Counted from the stretch's first letter, positions 27,978 to 36,959 are shown. The stretch is DNA of 64,000 nt from Acinetobacter puyangensis (GCF_900096995.1 NZ_OANT01000004.1:186001-250000); one strand, 5' to 3'. Numbers and translations: made by a program. Notes: generated by a model not told the origin, from the sequence alone.

Positions 27978-29300
27978 ATGAATCGCCGTGAGTTCTTAAA
28001 GAAATCTACTTTAGGCCTAGTTGCTTTATCTGCCTTACCTTCTATTGCTAAAGCAATAGGTACAGGTAACATACAATTGAATAATTATAATATTAATGAT
28101 GTGGCTAATGATCCTAATGACCCATTAGGTGCATTTATGAATTATGGTAAAATTCATTTAAAAACAACAAATAAAGGTCCATTGCATGGTAAAACTTTTG
28201 CAATAAAGGACAATTTTCACTTAATTGGATACCCTACAGGTGCTGGGAATCCAGATTGGTTAAAGACACATGGTATTGAAAAGTCTTCAGCACCTGTAGT
28301 TAATCTACTATTGGCTGCCGGTGCAACCCTTGTGGGGAAAACACATATGGATGAACTGGCTTGGAGCCTTATGGGAAAAAACGCACAGTATGGAATCCCT
28401 ATTAATAAAAATGCACCAAATCGAATCCCAGGTGGATCATCAAGTGGTTCTGCTTCAGCGGTATCTGGAAAAGTTGTTGATTTTGCATTAGGTACTGATA
28501 CGGGGGGGTCTATACGTGTGCCAGCATCTTTTTCAGGACTATTTGGCTTAAGACCAACACATGGTCGTATTTCATTGGAAGGTGTGGTTCCGCTGGCGCC
28601 CTCCTTTGATACCGTTGGCTGGTTCAGTCGAGATACTACTACTTTTGAAACTGTAGGGCATGTGCTATTTGGTGTAGAAAGAACAGTAAAACCTAAGAAA
28701 ATTCTATTAGCAGATGATATTTGGAAAGCAGCAGGTGCAGATGTTTCAGGAGCAGTTCAATATGGACTAGATACATTACAAAAAAAACTCAACATTCCAA
28801 TAGAGCATATAGAACTAGGCAAGAATGATGATTTAAAACAGTGGGGCAAAGCTTTTAGTACAATTCAATCAAGTGAAATTTGGCGAGAATTAGGTTCTTG
28901 GGTAGAACAAAATAATCCTCAATTTGGACCCGGAATTAGTGATCGATTTAAGGCTGCAAAACAAGTCAAAACTGAGCAAGTAATAGAGGCTCAGAAGCTA
29001 AGATTAAATGTCACAAAAAAATTATCTAGTTTGCTGGCAAATGGAACAATTTTAATTTATCCAACTGTCCCCGGGATTGCGCCGAGAATAGATACATCAG
29101 AAGCGGATTTAAATACTTTTCGAGCAAAAATGCTAGAAATGCTGTGTCCTGCTGGATTTGCAGGATTACCTCAAATGAATTTACCAGTCGGTATTTTAGA
29201 TAATTGTCCTGTAGGTTTATCTGTTGTTGGTGCTCAGAACACAGATTCACAACTATTAGCATTATCACATTTAGTTGAAGTTCGTGGACAAAAGAATTAA
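27978..29300 (+). CDS. Exported amidase-signature hydrolase with Tat signal peptide
   Basis: A 440-residue amidase-signature enzyme. The start [17 protein letters not shown] is a twin-arginine signal peptide (cleavage plausible near SIAKA). The catalytic Ser-cisSer-Lys set is complete: K77 in FAIKDNF, the cis-serine in [11 protein letters not shown] (about 155) and the nucleophile S178 in [13 protein letters not shown]. The piece FAIKDNF ... [12 protein letters not shown] resembles plant AMI1-type indole-acetamide amidases, but substrate cannot be deduced. The start has TAGGA at five-base spacing. It is followed after eight bases by tatA, and then tatB and tatC, so enzyme and translocase are cotranscribed. 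The segment is AT-rich compared with its neighbours, suggesting acquisition by transfer. Confidence 0.88.
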   Translation: MNRREFLKKSTLGLVALSALPSIAKAIGTGNIQLNNYNINDVANDPNDPLGAFMNYGKIHLKTTNKGPLHGKTFAIKDNFHLIGYPTGAGNPDWLKTHGIEKSSAPVVNLLLAAGATLVGKTHMDELAWSLMGKNAQYGIPINKNAPNRIPGGSSSGSASAVSGKVVDFALGTDTGGSIRVPASFSGLFGLRPTHGRISLEGVVPLAPSFDTVGWFSRDTTTFETVGHVLFGVERTVKPKKILLADDIWKAAGADVSGAVQYGLDTLQKKLNIPIEHIELGKNDDLKQWGKAFSTIQSSEIWRELGSWVEQNNPQFGPGISDRFKAAKQVKTEQVIEAQKLRLNVTKKLSSLLANGTILIYPTVPGIAPRIDTSEADLNTFRAKMLEMLCPAGFAGLPQMNLPVGILDNCPVGLSVVGAQNTDSQLLALSHLVEVRGQKN

Positions 29301-29308
29301 AGGAGACA

Positions 29309-29497
29309 ATGAATATGGCTGGGTTATCTATTTGGCACGTTTTAATTTTTCTAATAGTAGTTATTTTATTATTTGGTACCTCCAAGTTAAAAAATCTTGG
29401 TAAGGATGTGGGCGGTGCAGTTAAAGATTTTCGTAAATCAATCCAAGAGGATGAAAAAAACCTTCCTGAAAATAAAAAAGATCAATCAAAGTTATAA
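29309..29497 (+). CDS. tatA: Sec-independent translocase TatA subunit
   Basis: A 62-residue TatA: a short N-terminal membrane helix ([21 protein letters not shown]), the FG hinge motif, an amphipathic helix ([19 protein letters not shown]) and a charged tail ending in KDQSKL. The pattern FGxxKLxxLGxxxGxAxxxF is canonical. It is somewhat shorter than typical TatA proteins. AAGGAG immediately follows the amidase stop. A second ATG at 29315 is an alternative start. TatA oligomers form the transport-active part of the twin-arginine system. Confidence 0.92.
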   Translation: MNMAGLSIWHVLIFLIVVILLFGTSKLKNLGKDVGGAVKDFRKSIQEDEKNLPENKKDQSKL

Positions 29498-29509
29498 ATA
29501 GGTTTCTAT

Positions 29510-29905
29510 ATGTTTAATGTTGGCTTAGGTGAATTATTAGTTTTTATCATAATTACCGTAATTATACTTGGGCCAACTAGACTACCGGAAGGTATAAGAA
29601 TGTTTTTAAATTCATATAGAAAATTAAAGTTAATGATGATGAATGTTCAAAATGATATTGATAAAGAATTAAAATTATTTGAATTACAAAGTCAGCTTCA
29701 AGAAGAAATGCAAAAAATTAAAGAACTAGAAGATAAGCTCCATGATAGGTTCCAATCTATAGAAGAATTTATTAAACATCAAAAAAATGATAGTGAAAAT
29801 ATAGATTTTATATATACTCCACTTGAAATTAATATTTATGCACCTACAAACTATCATTTATTTTTTTATAAAATAAATCTTCAGAAGGTTAAAAAGGTAG
29901 CATAA
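29510..29905 (+). CDS. tatB: Sec-independent translocase TatB subunit, divergent
   Basis: A 131-residue TatB-like protein. The N-terminal helix (GELLVFIIITVIILGPTRLP) carries the GPxRLP hinge typical of TatB rather than TatA. It is followed by a long charged helical region (about 28-100, coiled-coil-like, ELQSQLQEEMQKIKELEDKL) and an unusual Tyr/Ile/Asn-rich end (APTNYHLFFYKINLQKV). It stands between tatA and tatC, 12 bases after tatA and one base before tatC, the canonical order. The C-terminal part does not resemble common TatB tails. Confidence 0.87.
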   Translation: MFNVGLGELLVFIIITVIILGPTRLPEGIRMFLNSYRKLKLMMMNVQNDIDKELKLFELQSQLQEEMQKIKELEDKLHDRFQSIEEFIKHQKNDSENIDFIYTPLEINIYAPTNYHLFFYKINLQKVKKVA

Positions 29906-29906
29906 A

Positions 29907-30650
29907 ATGATAACAGTAAGTAAATATAAGGAAGTGAGTTTTTGGGATCATATTCAAGACTTACGTAAATTTTTTATTCAATGTATTACTGTTTTTATTA
30001 TAGTATTCTTGTGTCTATTACCATTTGCAAAATCTTTATATAATATTTTATCTGCACCTCTACAGGAAATACTACCTAAGAATGCACATATTATTGCTAC
30101 AGAAGTTACCACAACATTTTTAGTTCCAATGTTGCTTACGGCATATGTTGGCTTGCTATTGGTTGCTCCATTAATAATGTGTTTGATTTGGAATTATTTA
30201 AAATCAGCGCTATATAATCATGAAAAAAAGTTGCTTTCTATTTTTTGTAGTTTAGGATTGGTGCTTTTTTATTTTGGTAATATTTTTGCATTTTATATAA
30301 CATTGCCATCAGTTTTACACTTTTTCATAATGATGTCTCCTGATTCCGTATTGCCTATGACAGATATTTATAGTTATTTTAGTTTCTGTATAAAGCTATT
30401 ATTGGTTTTTGGTATTATTTTTGAGATTCCTCTACTTGTGTTGGCATTAACGACACTTAATATTATTCATATAAATTCTTTAAAAAAGAAACGTAGATTC
30501 ATTATCGTAGGATTTTTTTTCATATCAATGTTTATAACACCGCCTGACGCATTAAGTATGCTTTTGCTGGCAATCCCAATGTGTTTACTATTTGAATCAG
30601 GACTTATATTAGCTAAAATTTTAAATAAAACATACGGTGAGACATCTTGA
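29907..30650 (+). CDS. tatC: Sec-independent translocase TatC subunit
   Basis: A 247-residue polytopic TatC with six hydrophobic helices. Conserved sites are recognisable: the N-terminal WDHIQDLRK corresponds to the HLxELRxR signal-peptide site (Glu replaced by Asp), SAPLQEILP, the cytoplasmic NHEKKLL glutamate, GIIFEIPLLVLAL and MFITPPDALSMLLLAIP. TatC binds the twin-arginine signal of the substrate. Here it is encoded beside a substrate carrying exactly such a signal. Base composition is extreme: by hand, 12 of 60 bases in 30241-30300 are G or C. Confidence 0.93.
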   Translation: MITVSKYKEVSFWDHIQDLRKFFIQCITVFIIVFLCLLPFAKSLYNILSAPLQEILPKNAHIIATEVTTTFLVPMLLTAYVGLLLVAPLIMCLIWNYLKSALYNHEKKLLSIFCSLGLVLFYFGNIFAFYITLPSVLHFFIMMSPDSVLPMTDIYSYFSFCIKLLLVFGIIFEIPLLVLALTTLNIIHINSLKKKRRFIIVGFFFISMFITPPDALSMLLLAIPMCLLFESGLILAKILNKTYGETS

Positions 30651-30939
30651 GATAACATGTTTTAGATAGTCTACTATGGAGACTAACTTTTACTCGGACC
30701 TTGCCTATAATCATCTTCGTTTCTTTTAGCAATTTGTTCTTTCACGAAGAGTTTTAATATTTCATTCATAGAAAATTTAGCCTATTTTTTATGCAGTTAC
30801 GCTTGCCATTTGAACCCTTTTTCTCAACGATTATTGTGTCTAATATATATCGTTATGTAAGTTGTTAGACAATTTTTAAGGCTAAAATTTGATCAAATAT
30901 TTACAATGATCAAGTGTTCATTAAATTGTGAGAATTGGC
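30651..30939. other. AT-rich spacer after the tat genes
   Basis: The spacer holds no convincing gene. A 28-codon frame on the minus strand (30683-30769) lacks a ribosome binding site. A short, weak hairpin (AGTCT/AGACT near 30666-30685) lies after the tatC stop. The composition stays AT-rich to about 30900 and then returns to normal. Confidence 0.4.
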
Positions 30940-31086
30940 ATGAAATATCGTCCAAATGTGAAATTTATCCCAGCATTGATTGTCGGGACAATGATCTTTT
31001 TTATCGGTTCTGCGATAAAATTTGTGTTTTATCGTGATACAAAACAGGAACATGAGGAAACCTTTATTGAAAATGCAAACCACTGA
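30940..31086 (+). CDS. Very small membrane protein (48 aa)
   Basis: A short frame encoding one hydrophobic helix (about residues 9-30, FIPALIVGTMIFFIGSAIKFV) followed by a basic and then acidic tail (RDTKQEHEETFIENANH). GAGAATTGGC lies before the ATG, a weak binding site. It ends seven bases before the convergent YhiN gene. The amino-acid pattern (membrane helix, then charged tail) looks protein-like. Function unknown. Confidence 0.55.
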   Translation: MKYRPNVKFIPALIVGTMIFFIGSAIKFVFYRDTKQEHEETFIENANH

Positions 31087-31093
31087 TGACGGG

Positions 31094-32290
31094 CTATACC
31101 ACTTCACCAGCAACAAATCCCGATGACCATGCCCACTGAAAGTTGTAGCCACCCAAATGTCCTGTGACATCCAGTACTTCACCAATAAAGTATAAGCCGT
31201 GTTGTTTTTTACTTTGCATGGTTTTCGAGGATACCTCATCGGCACTTACACCGCCTAAAGTCACTTCGGCTGTACGATAACCTTCCGTGCCAGACGGTTT
31301 GACAGTAAAGCCCTGTAGCTGCTTAGCAATATCTTGCAAAATCGCATCACTCAGTTGACCAATGTGTATTTCACTATATTTTTGCCAGATCCAGTGCTGT
31401 AATTCCAGCACCACACTTTTGGGTAAAAATTCATTTAATAAAGTACGTAATAAGACTTTCGGTTGTTGCTGTTTTTTATGCAGTAAAAAATCAAAGACCT
31501 CGAGTTTGGGTGAAAAGTTAATCTGGAAGGCTTGTCCAACATCCCAATAATTAGACAGTTGCAAACTACTGGGGCCGCTTAGACCACGATGGGTAAAGAG
31601 TAGGGCTTCATTAAAACTGGTTTGATCATTACTCAAGGTTACATCAATCGCATTACCACTGAGTTTTGCTGTGGTTTCCTTAAACTGATCACTAAAAGTA
31701 AAAGGTACCAAACCTGCCCGTGTTGGATAGACATGGTGTCCAAACTGTTTTGCAATCTGATAGCCAATACCTGAACCGCCCAGACTTGGAATCGATAAAC
31801 CACCACTGGCAATGACCAGTGATTCACATTGAAATTGACCAATATTGCTGCTGATCTGAAAAGAAGCGTCTAATTTTTCAACCTGGTGTACTTCGGCTTG
31901 TACTTGAATATCAACGTTTTGTGTTTGCTGACATTGATCGAGTAGCATCTCCAAAATATGTTTTGCGCCATCAAGGGTAAATAGTTTGCCCAAATCACGT
32001 TCTTCGTAAGCAATACCATAATCGCAAACCATGCCGATAAAATCCCAGTTTGTATAACGGGAGAGTGCGGAAATGACAAAATGCGGATTGTGACAGATAT
32101 AATTTTCTGCTTCGACTGAGAGATTGGTAAAATTACATTTTCCACCGCCGGACATCAGAATTTTTTTACCGATTTTATTGGCTTTTTCCAAGACTAAAAC
32201 TTTGCGTCCCCGTTTGCCTGCCTGTGCGGCACACATTAATCCGGCTGCACCAGCTCCAACAATAATGACATCAAAAAAAGTGTTAGACAT
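31094..32290 (-). CDS. NAD(P)/FAD-dependent oxidoreductase, YhiN/HI0933 family
   Basis: A 398-residue flavoprotein. The N-terminal dinucleotide-binding motif is VIIVGAGAAGLMCAAQAGKRG, followed by the family signature KILMSGGGKCNFTN. The C-terminal piece GLYFIGEVLDVTGHLGGYNFQWAWSSG is the conserved FAD-contact end. Family length (about 390-410) fits. Physiological substrate is not known for this family. It lies alone on the minus strand, divergent from a membrane protein gene across 128 bases. Confidence 0.9.
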   Translation of the reverse strand: MSNTFFDVIIVGAGAAGLMCAAQAGKRGRKVLVLEKANKIGKKILMSGGGKCNFTNLSVEAENYICHNPHFVISALSRYTNWDFIGMVCDYGIAYEERDLGKLFTLDGAKHILEMLLDQCQQTQNVDIQVQAEVHQVEKLDASFQISSNIGQFQCESLVIASGGLSIPSLGGSGIGYQIAKQFGHHVYPTRAGLVPFTFSDQFKETTAKLSGNAIDVTLSNDQTSFNEALLFTHRGLSGPSSLQLSNYWDVGQAFQINFSPKLEVFDFLLHKKQQQPKVLLRTLLNEFLPKSVVLELQHWIWQKYSEIHIGQLSDAILQDIAKQLQGFTVKPSGTEGYRTAEVTLGGVSADEVSSKTMQSKKQHGLYFIGEVLDVTGHLGGYNFQWAWSSGFVAGEVV

Positions 32291-32418
32291 GCCGAGCTCG
32301 CAGGATAAAACGCTAAATTATACGTTTCCTCGGCATGAAAGTGTAGAAAATCATATAGGATTGTAATGGGAAATATGCTATAAAAATAATAATTATTATC
32401 AAAAAAAGTGCTGCTATC

Positions 32419-32790
32419 ATGACAATTAATAACAACATTCATCAAACTAATCCTGATTTCTCTAATCATGAATCATTACGGCAATATACATTGGTGATTT
32501 ATATTCTCTATGCATTGAGTATCGTGGTGGGCATTACCAGTATTGTCGCCATTATCATGAATTATATTAAACGTGAAGAAGTGCAGGAAACATGGTTACA
32601 AAGCCATTTTGACTGGCAAATCAAGACTTTTTGGTACACCTTATTGGGTGGCATTATTGGCTTTGTCCTAATGCTGATTTTAATTGGCTATCTTGTGGTA
32701 TTTGTCGTTAGTGTCTGGTTTATTTATCGTATTGTAAAAGGTTTGGTTGTATTTTTGGACAATAAACCGATTGGTAATGGCTGGTTTTAA
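32419..32790 (+). CDS. DUF4870-like membrane protein
   Basis: A 123-residue inner-membrane protein with three hydrophobic segments (about 22-48, 72-90, 90-110) and the conserved pattern NYIKREEVQETWLQSHFDWQIKTFW, typical of this membrane family in gamma-proteobacteria. Its function is unknown. Its last four bases overlap the end of the convergent gene at 32787. Confidence 0.75.
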   Translation: MTINNNIHQTNPDFSNHESLRQYTLVIYILYALSIVVGITSIVAIIMNYIKREEVQETWLQSHFDWQIKTFWYTLLGGIIGFVLMLILIGYLVVFVVSVWFIYRIVKGLVVFLDNKPIGNGWF

Positions 32791-33656
32791 TGACTTGCTG
32801 CAAAAGCCTGCAAGCCGCCTGTATGAATAAATAAAATCCGCGTTGATGCAGGGAAATGATTGTCCTGCATCATTTTGTAGAGTTGATAGAAAGCCTTGCC
32901 AGTGTAGATGGGTTCTAACGGTACATCATATTGCTGTTGAATTTCGGCAATAAAATCTGTAAGTGTTGTATTAAATTTGCCATATCCACTGAAAGTTTCT
33001 TCAGAATAAACAGACCAGTTATTTTTCGTGGTCCATTGCTGGATTTCTGCTTTTAAAAAATCACCTTTTAAGGCAGAAAATCCAATCACATGTTGCTGTG
33101 TAGAACTGCGATTGATTAGGCCGGAAATCGTGCCGCCTGTTCCTACTGCACAACAAATTACATCAAAATTTTCTCGATCATACTCCGTTAAAATTTCCTC
33201 ACAGCCTTGAACGGCCAAAGCATTGCTTCCGCCTTCGGGAATGATATAGGCATCGGGATAACGCTGTTGTAGTTGTTGTAAAAATTCTGCTGTATGTTTT
33301 AGTCGATAATCCTGCCGCGAGATAAATTCCAGTTGCATGCCCAATTTTTTTGCTGTTGCTAATGTGGCATTTAAACTTTGATGCTGTAACTCTTGTCCTC
33401 GAATCACACCGATACTGTGAAAGCCATATTCATATGCAGCATGGGCAAGCGCAAAAATATGATTAGAATATGCACCGCCAAAACTCAAGAGCCGGTTATA
33501 TCCTAGCTGTCTGGCAGCCAGCAAATTATATTTGAGTTTAAAAAATTTGTTGCCGGAAATATTGGGGTGAACCAGATCAAGTCGCTTGATTGTGATGCTG
33601 ATATCATTGGCAAACGAAATTTTTTGATAAGGAATAGCAAGTACTTGATCAAACAT
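32787..33656 (-). CDS. PLP-dependent deaminase / D-cysteine desulfhydrase family protein
   Basis: A 289-residue fold-type II pyridoxal-phosphate enzyme related to 1-aminocyclopropane-1-carboxylate deaminase and D-cysteine desulfhydrase. The PLP lysine lies in SGNKFFKLKYNL, the substrate-site segment is SFGGAYSNHI, and the phosphate-binding glycine loop is AVGTGGTISGL. The exact substrate cannot be told from sequence. The gene is convergent with the DUF4870-like gene (four-base overlap) and divergent from pdxA, a pyridoxal-phosphate biosynthesis gene, across 71 bases. Confidence 0.85.
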   Translation of the reverse strand: MFDQVLAIPYQKISFANDISITIKRLDLVHPNISGNKFFKLKYNLLAARQLGYNRLLSFGGAYSNHIFALAHAAYEYGFHSIGVIRGQELQHQSLNATLATAKKLGMQLEFISRQDYRLKHTAEFLQQLQQRYPDAYIIPEGGSNALAVQGCEEILTEYDRENFDVICCAVGTGGTISGLINRSSTQQHVIGFSALKGDFLKAEIQQWTTKNNWSVYSEETFSGYGKFNTTLTDFIAEIQQQYDVPLEPIYTGKAFYQLYKMMQDNHFPASTRILFIHTGGLQAFAASH

Positions 33657-33727
33657 GAATATAAAAACTTTAGCTTTGCTGTAATTCTTGCGACAATACT
33701 ACAATATCCTGAATAAATTGAAATGCG

Positions 33728-34708
33728 ATGAATGCAAAATTGCCTTTATATGTCACCAGTGGCGAACCTGCTGGAATAGGTCCTGATATTTGTCTTGATC
33801 TGGCAGGGCGTGTTGATCAGCGACCGCTTGTGGTACTGGCAGATCGTCAGTTATTACAACAACGCGCCGAGCACTTGGCCAAAGCGGTAGAGTTGGTTGA
33901 CTATGTCGGACAAACCGAGGCAAGTGCTGTCGGGCAATTATATGTACAGCATATTCCTCTCAATGTTGCAGTGACCCTTGGACAACTCGATGCACATAAT
34001 GCAGATTATGTGATTCGTCAGTTGGCTTTGGCAGCTAATATGGCATTACAAAACAAAAGTGCTGGTATTGTGACTGCACCGGTACAAAAATCGGTCATCA
34101 ATGATGCAGGTCTGGCATTTAGTGGACATACCGAATTCTTTCAGGAAAAAGCCGGCGTTGCCCGTGTGGTGATGATGCTTGCCACCAAGAATTTACGGGT
34201 TGCCTTGGCGACGACACATTTGCCGCTGCGTAACGTGGCAGATGCCATTACCGAACAGCGTCTGACGCAGGTGATTGATATATTAATCCATGATTTGCAA
34301 AGCAAATTTAAAATTTCCGATCCTAGAATTTTGGTTTGTGGTTTAAACCCACATGCCGGTGAGGATGGCTATTTGGGTGATGAAGAAATCAAGGTGATTA
34401 ATCCTGTATTGCATCGCTATCAACAGCAAGGCATAAACATCAGTGATGCGATGCCGGCGGATACCTTATTTACCCCTGAGCATTTGCAGCATGCCGATGC
34501 GGTATTGGCGATGTATCACGATCAGGGCCTGCCTGTGTTAAAATCACAGGGCTTTGGTGAAGCGATCAATATTACACTAGGCTTGCCTTTTATTCGTACC
34601 TCAGTTGATCATGGTACGGCCTTAAGTCTGGCTGGAACAGGACTGGCAAAAAGCTCAAGTTTGATGGTCGCAACGGATCTGGCTTTACAGATGGCCCAAT
34701 CTGCATAG
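33728..34708 (+). CDS. pdxA: 4-hydroxythreonine-4-phosphate dehydrogenase
   Basis: A 326-residue enzyme of the DXP-dependent pyridoxal-phosphate pathway. The signature TSGEPAGIGPDI starts the protein, and metal/substrate-binding histidines lie in FSGHTEFF, GLNPHAGEDG and MYHDQGLPVLK. It heads the pdxA-rsmA-apaH run also seen in other gamma-proteobacteria, where surA precedes it; surA is not adjacent here. Confidence 0.95.
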   Translation: MNAKLPLYVTSGEPAGIGPDICLDLAGRVDQRPLVVLADRQLLQQRAEHLAKAVELVDYVGQTEASAVGQLYVQHIPLNVAVTLGQLDAHNADYVIRQLALAANMALQNKSAGIVTAPVQKSVINDAGLAFSGHTEFFQEKAGVARVVMMLATKNLRVALATTHLPLRNVADAITEQRLTQVIDILIHDLQSKFKISDPRILVCGLNPHAGEDGYLGDEEIKVINPVLHRYQQQGINISDAMPADTLFTPEHLQHADAVLAMYHDQGLPVLKSQGFGEAINITLGLPFIRTSVDHGTALSLAGTGLAKSSSLMVATDLALQMAQSA

Positions 34709-34747
34709 ATTTTAGTAAATTGAATAAACCACATTAGGAAGAATTGC

Positions 34748-35563
34748 ATGTATCAAATTAATGCCCTAAACCCAAAAGACGAAGGGCATCAGGCACGAAA
34801 ACGTTTTGGTCAGAACTTTTTGCATGATCAGCGTGTAATCGAAAAAATTGTACGTGCAGTCAATCCGAGACGCGATGATAACGTGGTGGAAATTGGACCG
34901 GGTCTGGCGGCATTAACCTCACCGCTGATTGCAGAAGTTGATCAGCTGACGGTGGTTGAACTGGATCGTGACTTGGCTGCGGGTCTACCGAATCGTGTCC
35001 TACATCCAGAGCGGTTGAGCATTGTCGAAGCGGACGCACTTAAGTTCGATTTTTCCAGTCTGGCAACAGAAAAGCCTTTGCGAGTGGTTGGAAATCTACC
35101 TTATAACATTTCTACACCACTGCTTTTCCATCTGGTACAACAGGGAAAAGTGGTACAGGACATGCACTTTATGTTGCAGAAAGAAGTGGTTGAACGTATT
35201 ACCGCTTCACCCAACAGCAAAGAGTATGGTCGTCTTTCTGTCATGTTGCAGTATTATTGTAAGGCAACCTATTTATTTGAAGTACCAGCCGGTGCATTTA
35301 ATCCTCCGCCCAAAGTCACCAGTGCGGTATTCCGTTTAGAACCTTATCTGGATAAACCGATTATTGCGAAAAGTGAGAAAAATCTGGCAGCACTGGTCGC
35401 ACATGTGTTTACCCAGCGTCGTAAAACATTACGTAATAGTTTGAAAGGTAAATTGGATGAGGCCGGATTTGCACAGGCAGGAGTAGATCCGATGGCACGA
35501 CCAGAAACTTTGTCTTTGACCCAATTCGTTGCTTTATCTGATGCATGCACAGAGTTATTTTAG
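34748..35563 (+). CDS. rsmA: 16S rRNA (A1518/A1519-N6)-dimethyltransferase
   Basis: A 271-residue methyltransferase (KsgA) that dimethylates the two adjacent adenosines near the 3' end of 16S rRNA during 30S maturation. Motifs: [10 protein letters not shown] at the N-terminus, the SAM-binding [12 protein letters not shown], and the NLPYNIST catalytic motif. GGAAGA precedes the ATG. The next gene starts directly after its stop codon with no gap. Confidence 0.95.
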   Translation: MYQINALNPKDEGHQARKRFGQNFLHDQRVIEKIVRAVNPRRDDNVVEIGPGLAALTSPLIAEVDQLTVVELDRDLAAGLPNRVLHPERLSIVEADALKFDFSSLATEKPLRVVGNLPYNISTPLLFHLVQQGKVVQDMHFMLQKEVVERITASPNSKEYGRLSVMLQYYCKATYLFEVPAGAFNPPPKVTSAVFRLEPYLDKPIIAKSEKNLAALVAHVFTQRRKTLRNSLKGKLDEAGFAQAGVDPMARPETLSLTQFVALSDACTELF

Positions 35564-36415
35564 ATGAACACTGATGTTAAAAAATTTCGTCATACCTATG
35601 TGATTGGCGATTTACAGGGCTGTTTTGCCGCATTAAAGGCCTTACTCAAAGAGATTCAGTTTGATCCTTCACAGGATTTTATTTATTTTACGGGTGATCT
35701 GGTGGCAAGAGGAGAGGACTCACTTTCCTGTCTGCGTTTTGTTAAAAAACTGTGTGATCAGGGCGCTGCTGCGACAGTATTGGGTAATCATGATTTAACA
35801 CTGATTGCGACTGGTCGTGGTTTTAAAAAAGTAAAGGAAAAAGATCAGACTCAGCCAATTTTTGATGCCATTGATGGCAGTGACTTGATCGACTGGTTAC
35901 GTCATCAACCTTTATTGATTGAAATTAATTCGCATGCTGTGCTGACCCATGCAGGTATTCCACATATTTGGTCACTGGCTCAAGTCAGACAATTTGCCCA
36001 AGAAGTTGAGCAGGTGTTGCAGTCAGATCTGGAGACACTGGATCATTTTTTGCTTGAGATGTTTGGTGCCAAACCAGATATTTGGTCAGATGATTTAAAA
36101 GGAACTGAACGATTACGTGTGATTGTCAATTATTTAACTCGCATGCGGATTATTAATCAGGCCGGTCATCTGGATTTTGAGTTTAAGGAAAGTCTCGATG
36201 ATCCGATGCCGCAAGGTTTTAAACCTTGGTTTATTTTTGAAAGTCAGATCACAAAAACGCATGACATATTATTTGGTCATTGGGCAGCATTAGAGGCCAA
36301 AGAAATACATCCGCATATTGTTGCGCTGGATGGCGGTTGTGTCTGGGGCGGCAGGCTGGTTGCCTATGAAATCAATACTCGACAAAAATACTCAATTTTC
36401 AATCCTTTAGCCTAA
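35564..36415 (+). CDS. apaH: Symmetrical bis(5'-nucleosyl)-tetraphosphatase
   Basis: A 283-residue metallophosphatase hydrolysing Ap4A to two ADP. The phosphoesterase motifs are in order: GDLQGCF, FTGDLVARGEDS, VLGNHDL, LTHAGIPH, and the C-terminal FGHWAALE. The start codon is adjacent to the rsmA stop, so translation is coupled. It is the final gene of the pdxA-rsmA-apaH unit. Confidence 0.94.
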   Translation: MNTDVKKFRHTYVIGDLQGCFAALKALLKEIQFDPSQDFIYFTGDLVARGEDSLSCLRFVKKLCDQGAAATVLGNHDLTLIATGRGFKKVKEKDQTQPIFDAIDGSDLIDWLRHQPLLIEINSHAVLTHAGIPHIWSLAQVRQFAQEVEQVLQSDLETLDHFLLEMFGAKPDIWSDDLKGTERLRVIVNYLTRMRIINQAGHLDFEFKESLDDPMPQGFKPWFIFESQITKTHDILFGHWAALEAKEIHPHIVALDGGCVWGGRLVAYEINTRQKYSIFNPLA

Positions 36416-36432
36416 GCATACTAATTGATTTT

Positions 36433-36452
36433 ATTGTGATTTTCATCACAAT
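36433..36452. promoter_or_regulatory. Crp/Vfr-like palindrome upstream of pilG (alternatively the apaH terminator)
   Basis: ATTGTGA-N6-TCACAAT is a perfect 20-bp palindrome holding both TGTGA/TCACA half-sites at the 6-base spacing used by Crp and Vfr. It lies 124 bases before the pilG start and 18 after the apaH stop. The T-rich bases that follow mean it could instead work as a weak terminator of apaH. Confidence 0.5.
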
Positions 36453-36575
36453 ATATTTTTTGTGAAGTGGCAAAGTTTGATTGGAAAAGCAGGGTATCTA
36501 TGTTAAAAAAGAAGAATAAAATATAGTGTTGATGTATTCAATACGATATGAATTTGTTTTGGGATCCCGAGTAAA

Positions 36576-36959
36576 ATGGAAGACAAACTTCGCAATTTAA
36601 AAGTAATGATTATAGACGATTCAAAAACGATTCGTCGTACTGCGGAAACATTGTTGCAACGTGAGGGGTGTCAGGTTGTAACAGCAATTGATGGTTTTGA
36701 TGCTTTGGCAAAAATTGCCGAAACTAATCCAGATATTATTTTTGCAGACATCATGATGCCGCGTTTAGATGGTTACCAGACCTGTGCATTGATTAAAAAT
36801 AATCAAAATTATCAGAATATCCCAGTGATTATGCTATCAAGTAAGGATGGCTTGTTCGATCAAGCAAAAGGCAAGATTGTGGGTTCAGAGCAGTATCTAA
36901 CTAAACCGTTTAGTAAAGAAGAGTTATTTGAAGCAATTAAGAATCACGTGGCACTGTAA
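36576..36959 (+). CDS. pilG: Pil-Chp response regulator PilG
   Basis: A 127-residue single-domain CheY-like receiver. The acidic pocket is D14-D15, the phospho-acceptor D58 in FADIMMPRLDGY, and the conserved lysine in YLTKPFS. It is the first gene of the type IV pilus chemosensory operon; in Pseudomonas PilG promotes pilus extension and twitching. A 160-base leader region holds the Crp/Vfr-like palindrome. Confidence 0.93.
   Translation: MEDKLRNLKVMIIDDSKTIRRTAETLLQREGCQVVTAIDGFDALAKIAETNPDIIFADIMMPRLDGYQTCALIKNNQNYQNIPVIMLSSKDGLFDQAKGKIVGSEQYLTKPFSKEELFEAIKNHVAL

Noticed and set aside
30683..30769. 28-codon minus-strand frame behind tatC (MNEILKLFVKEQIAKR...)
   Set aside because: It has a protein-like charge pattern but no ribosome binding site, an in-frame stop just upstream and no recognised family; too short to call.
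32124..32366. 80-codon plus-strand frame across the YhiN start
   Set aside because: Antisense to the conserved FAD-binding N-terminus, with no binding site or family.
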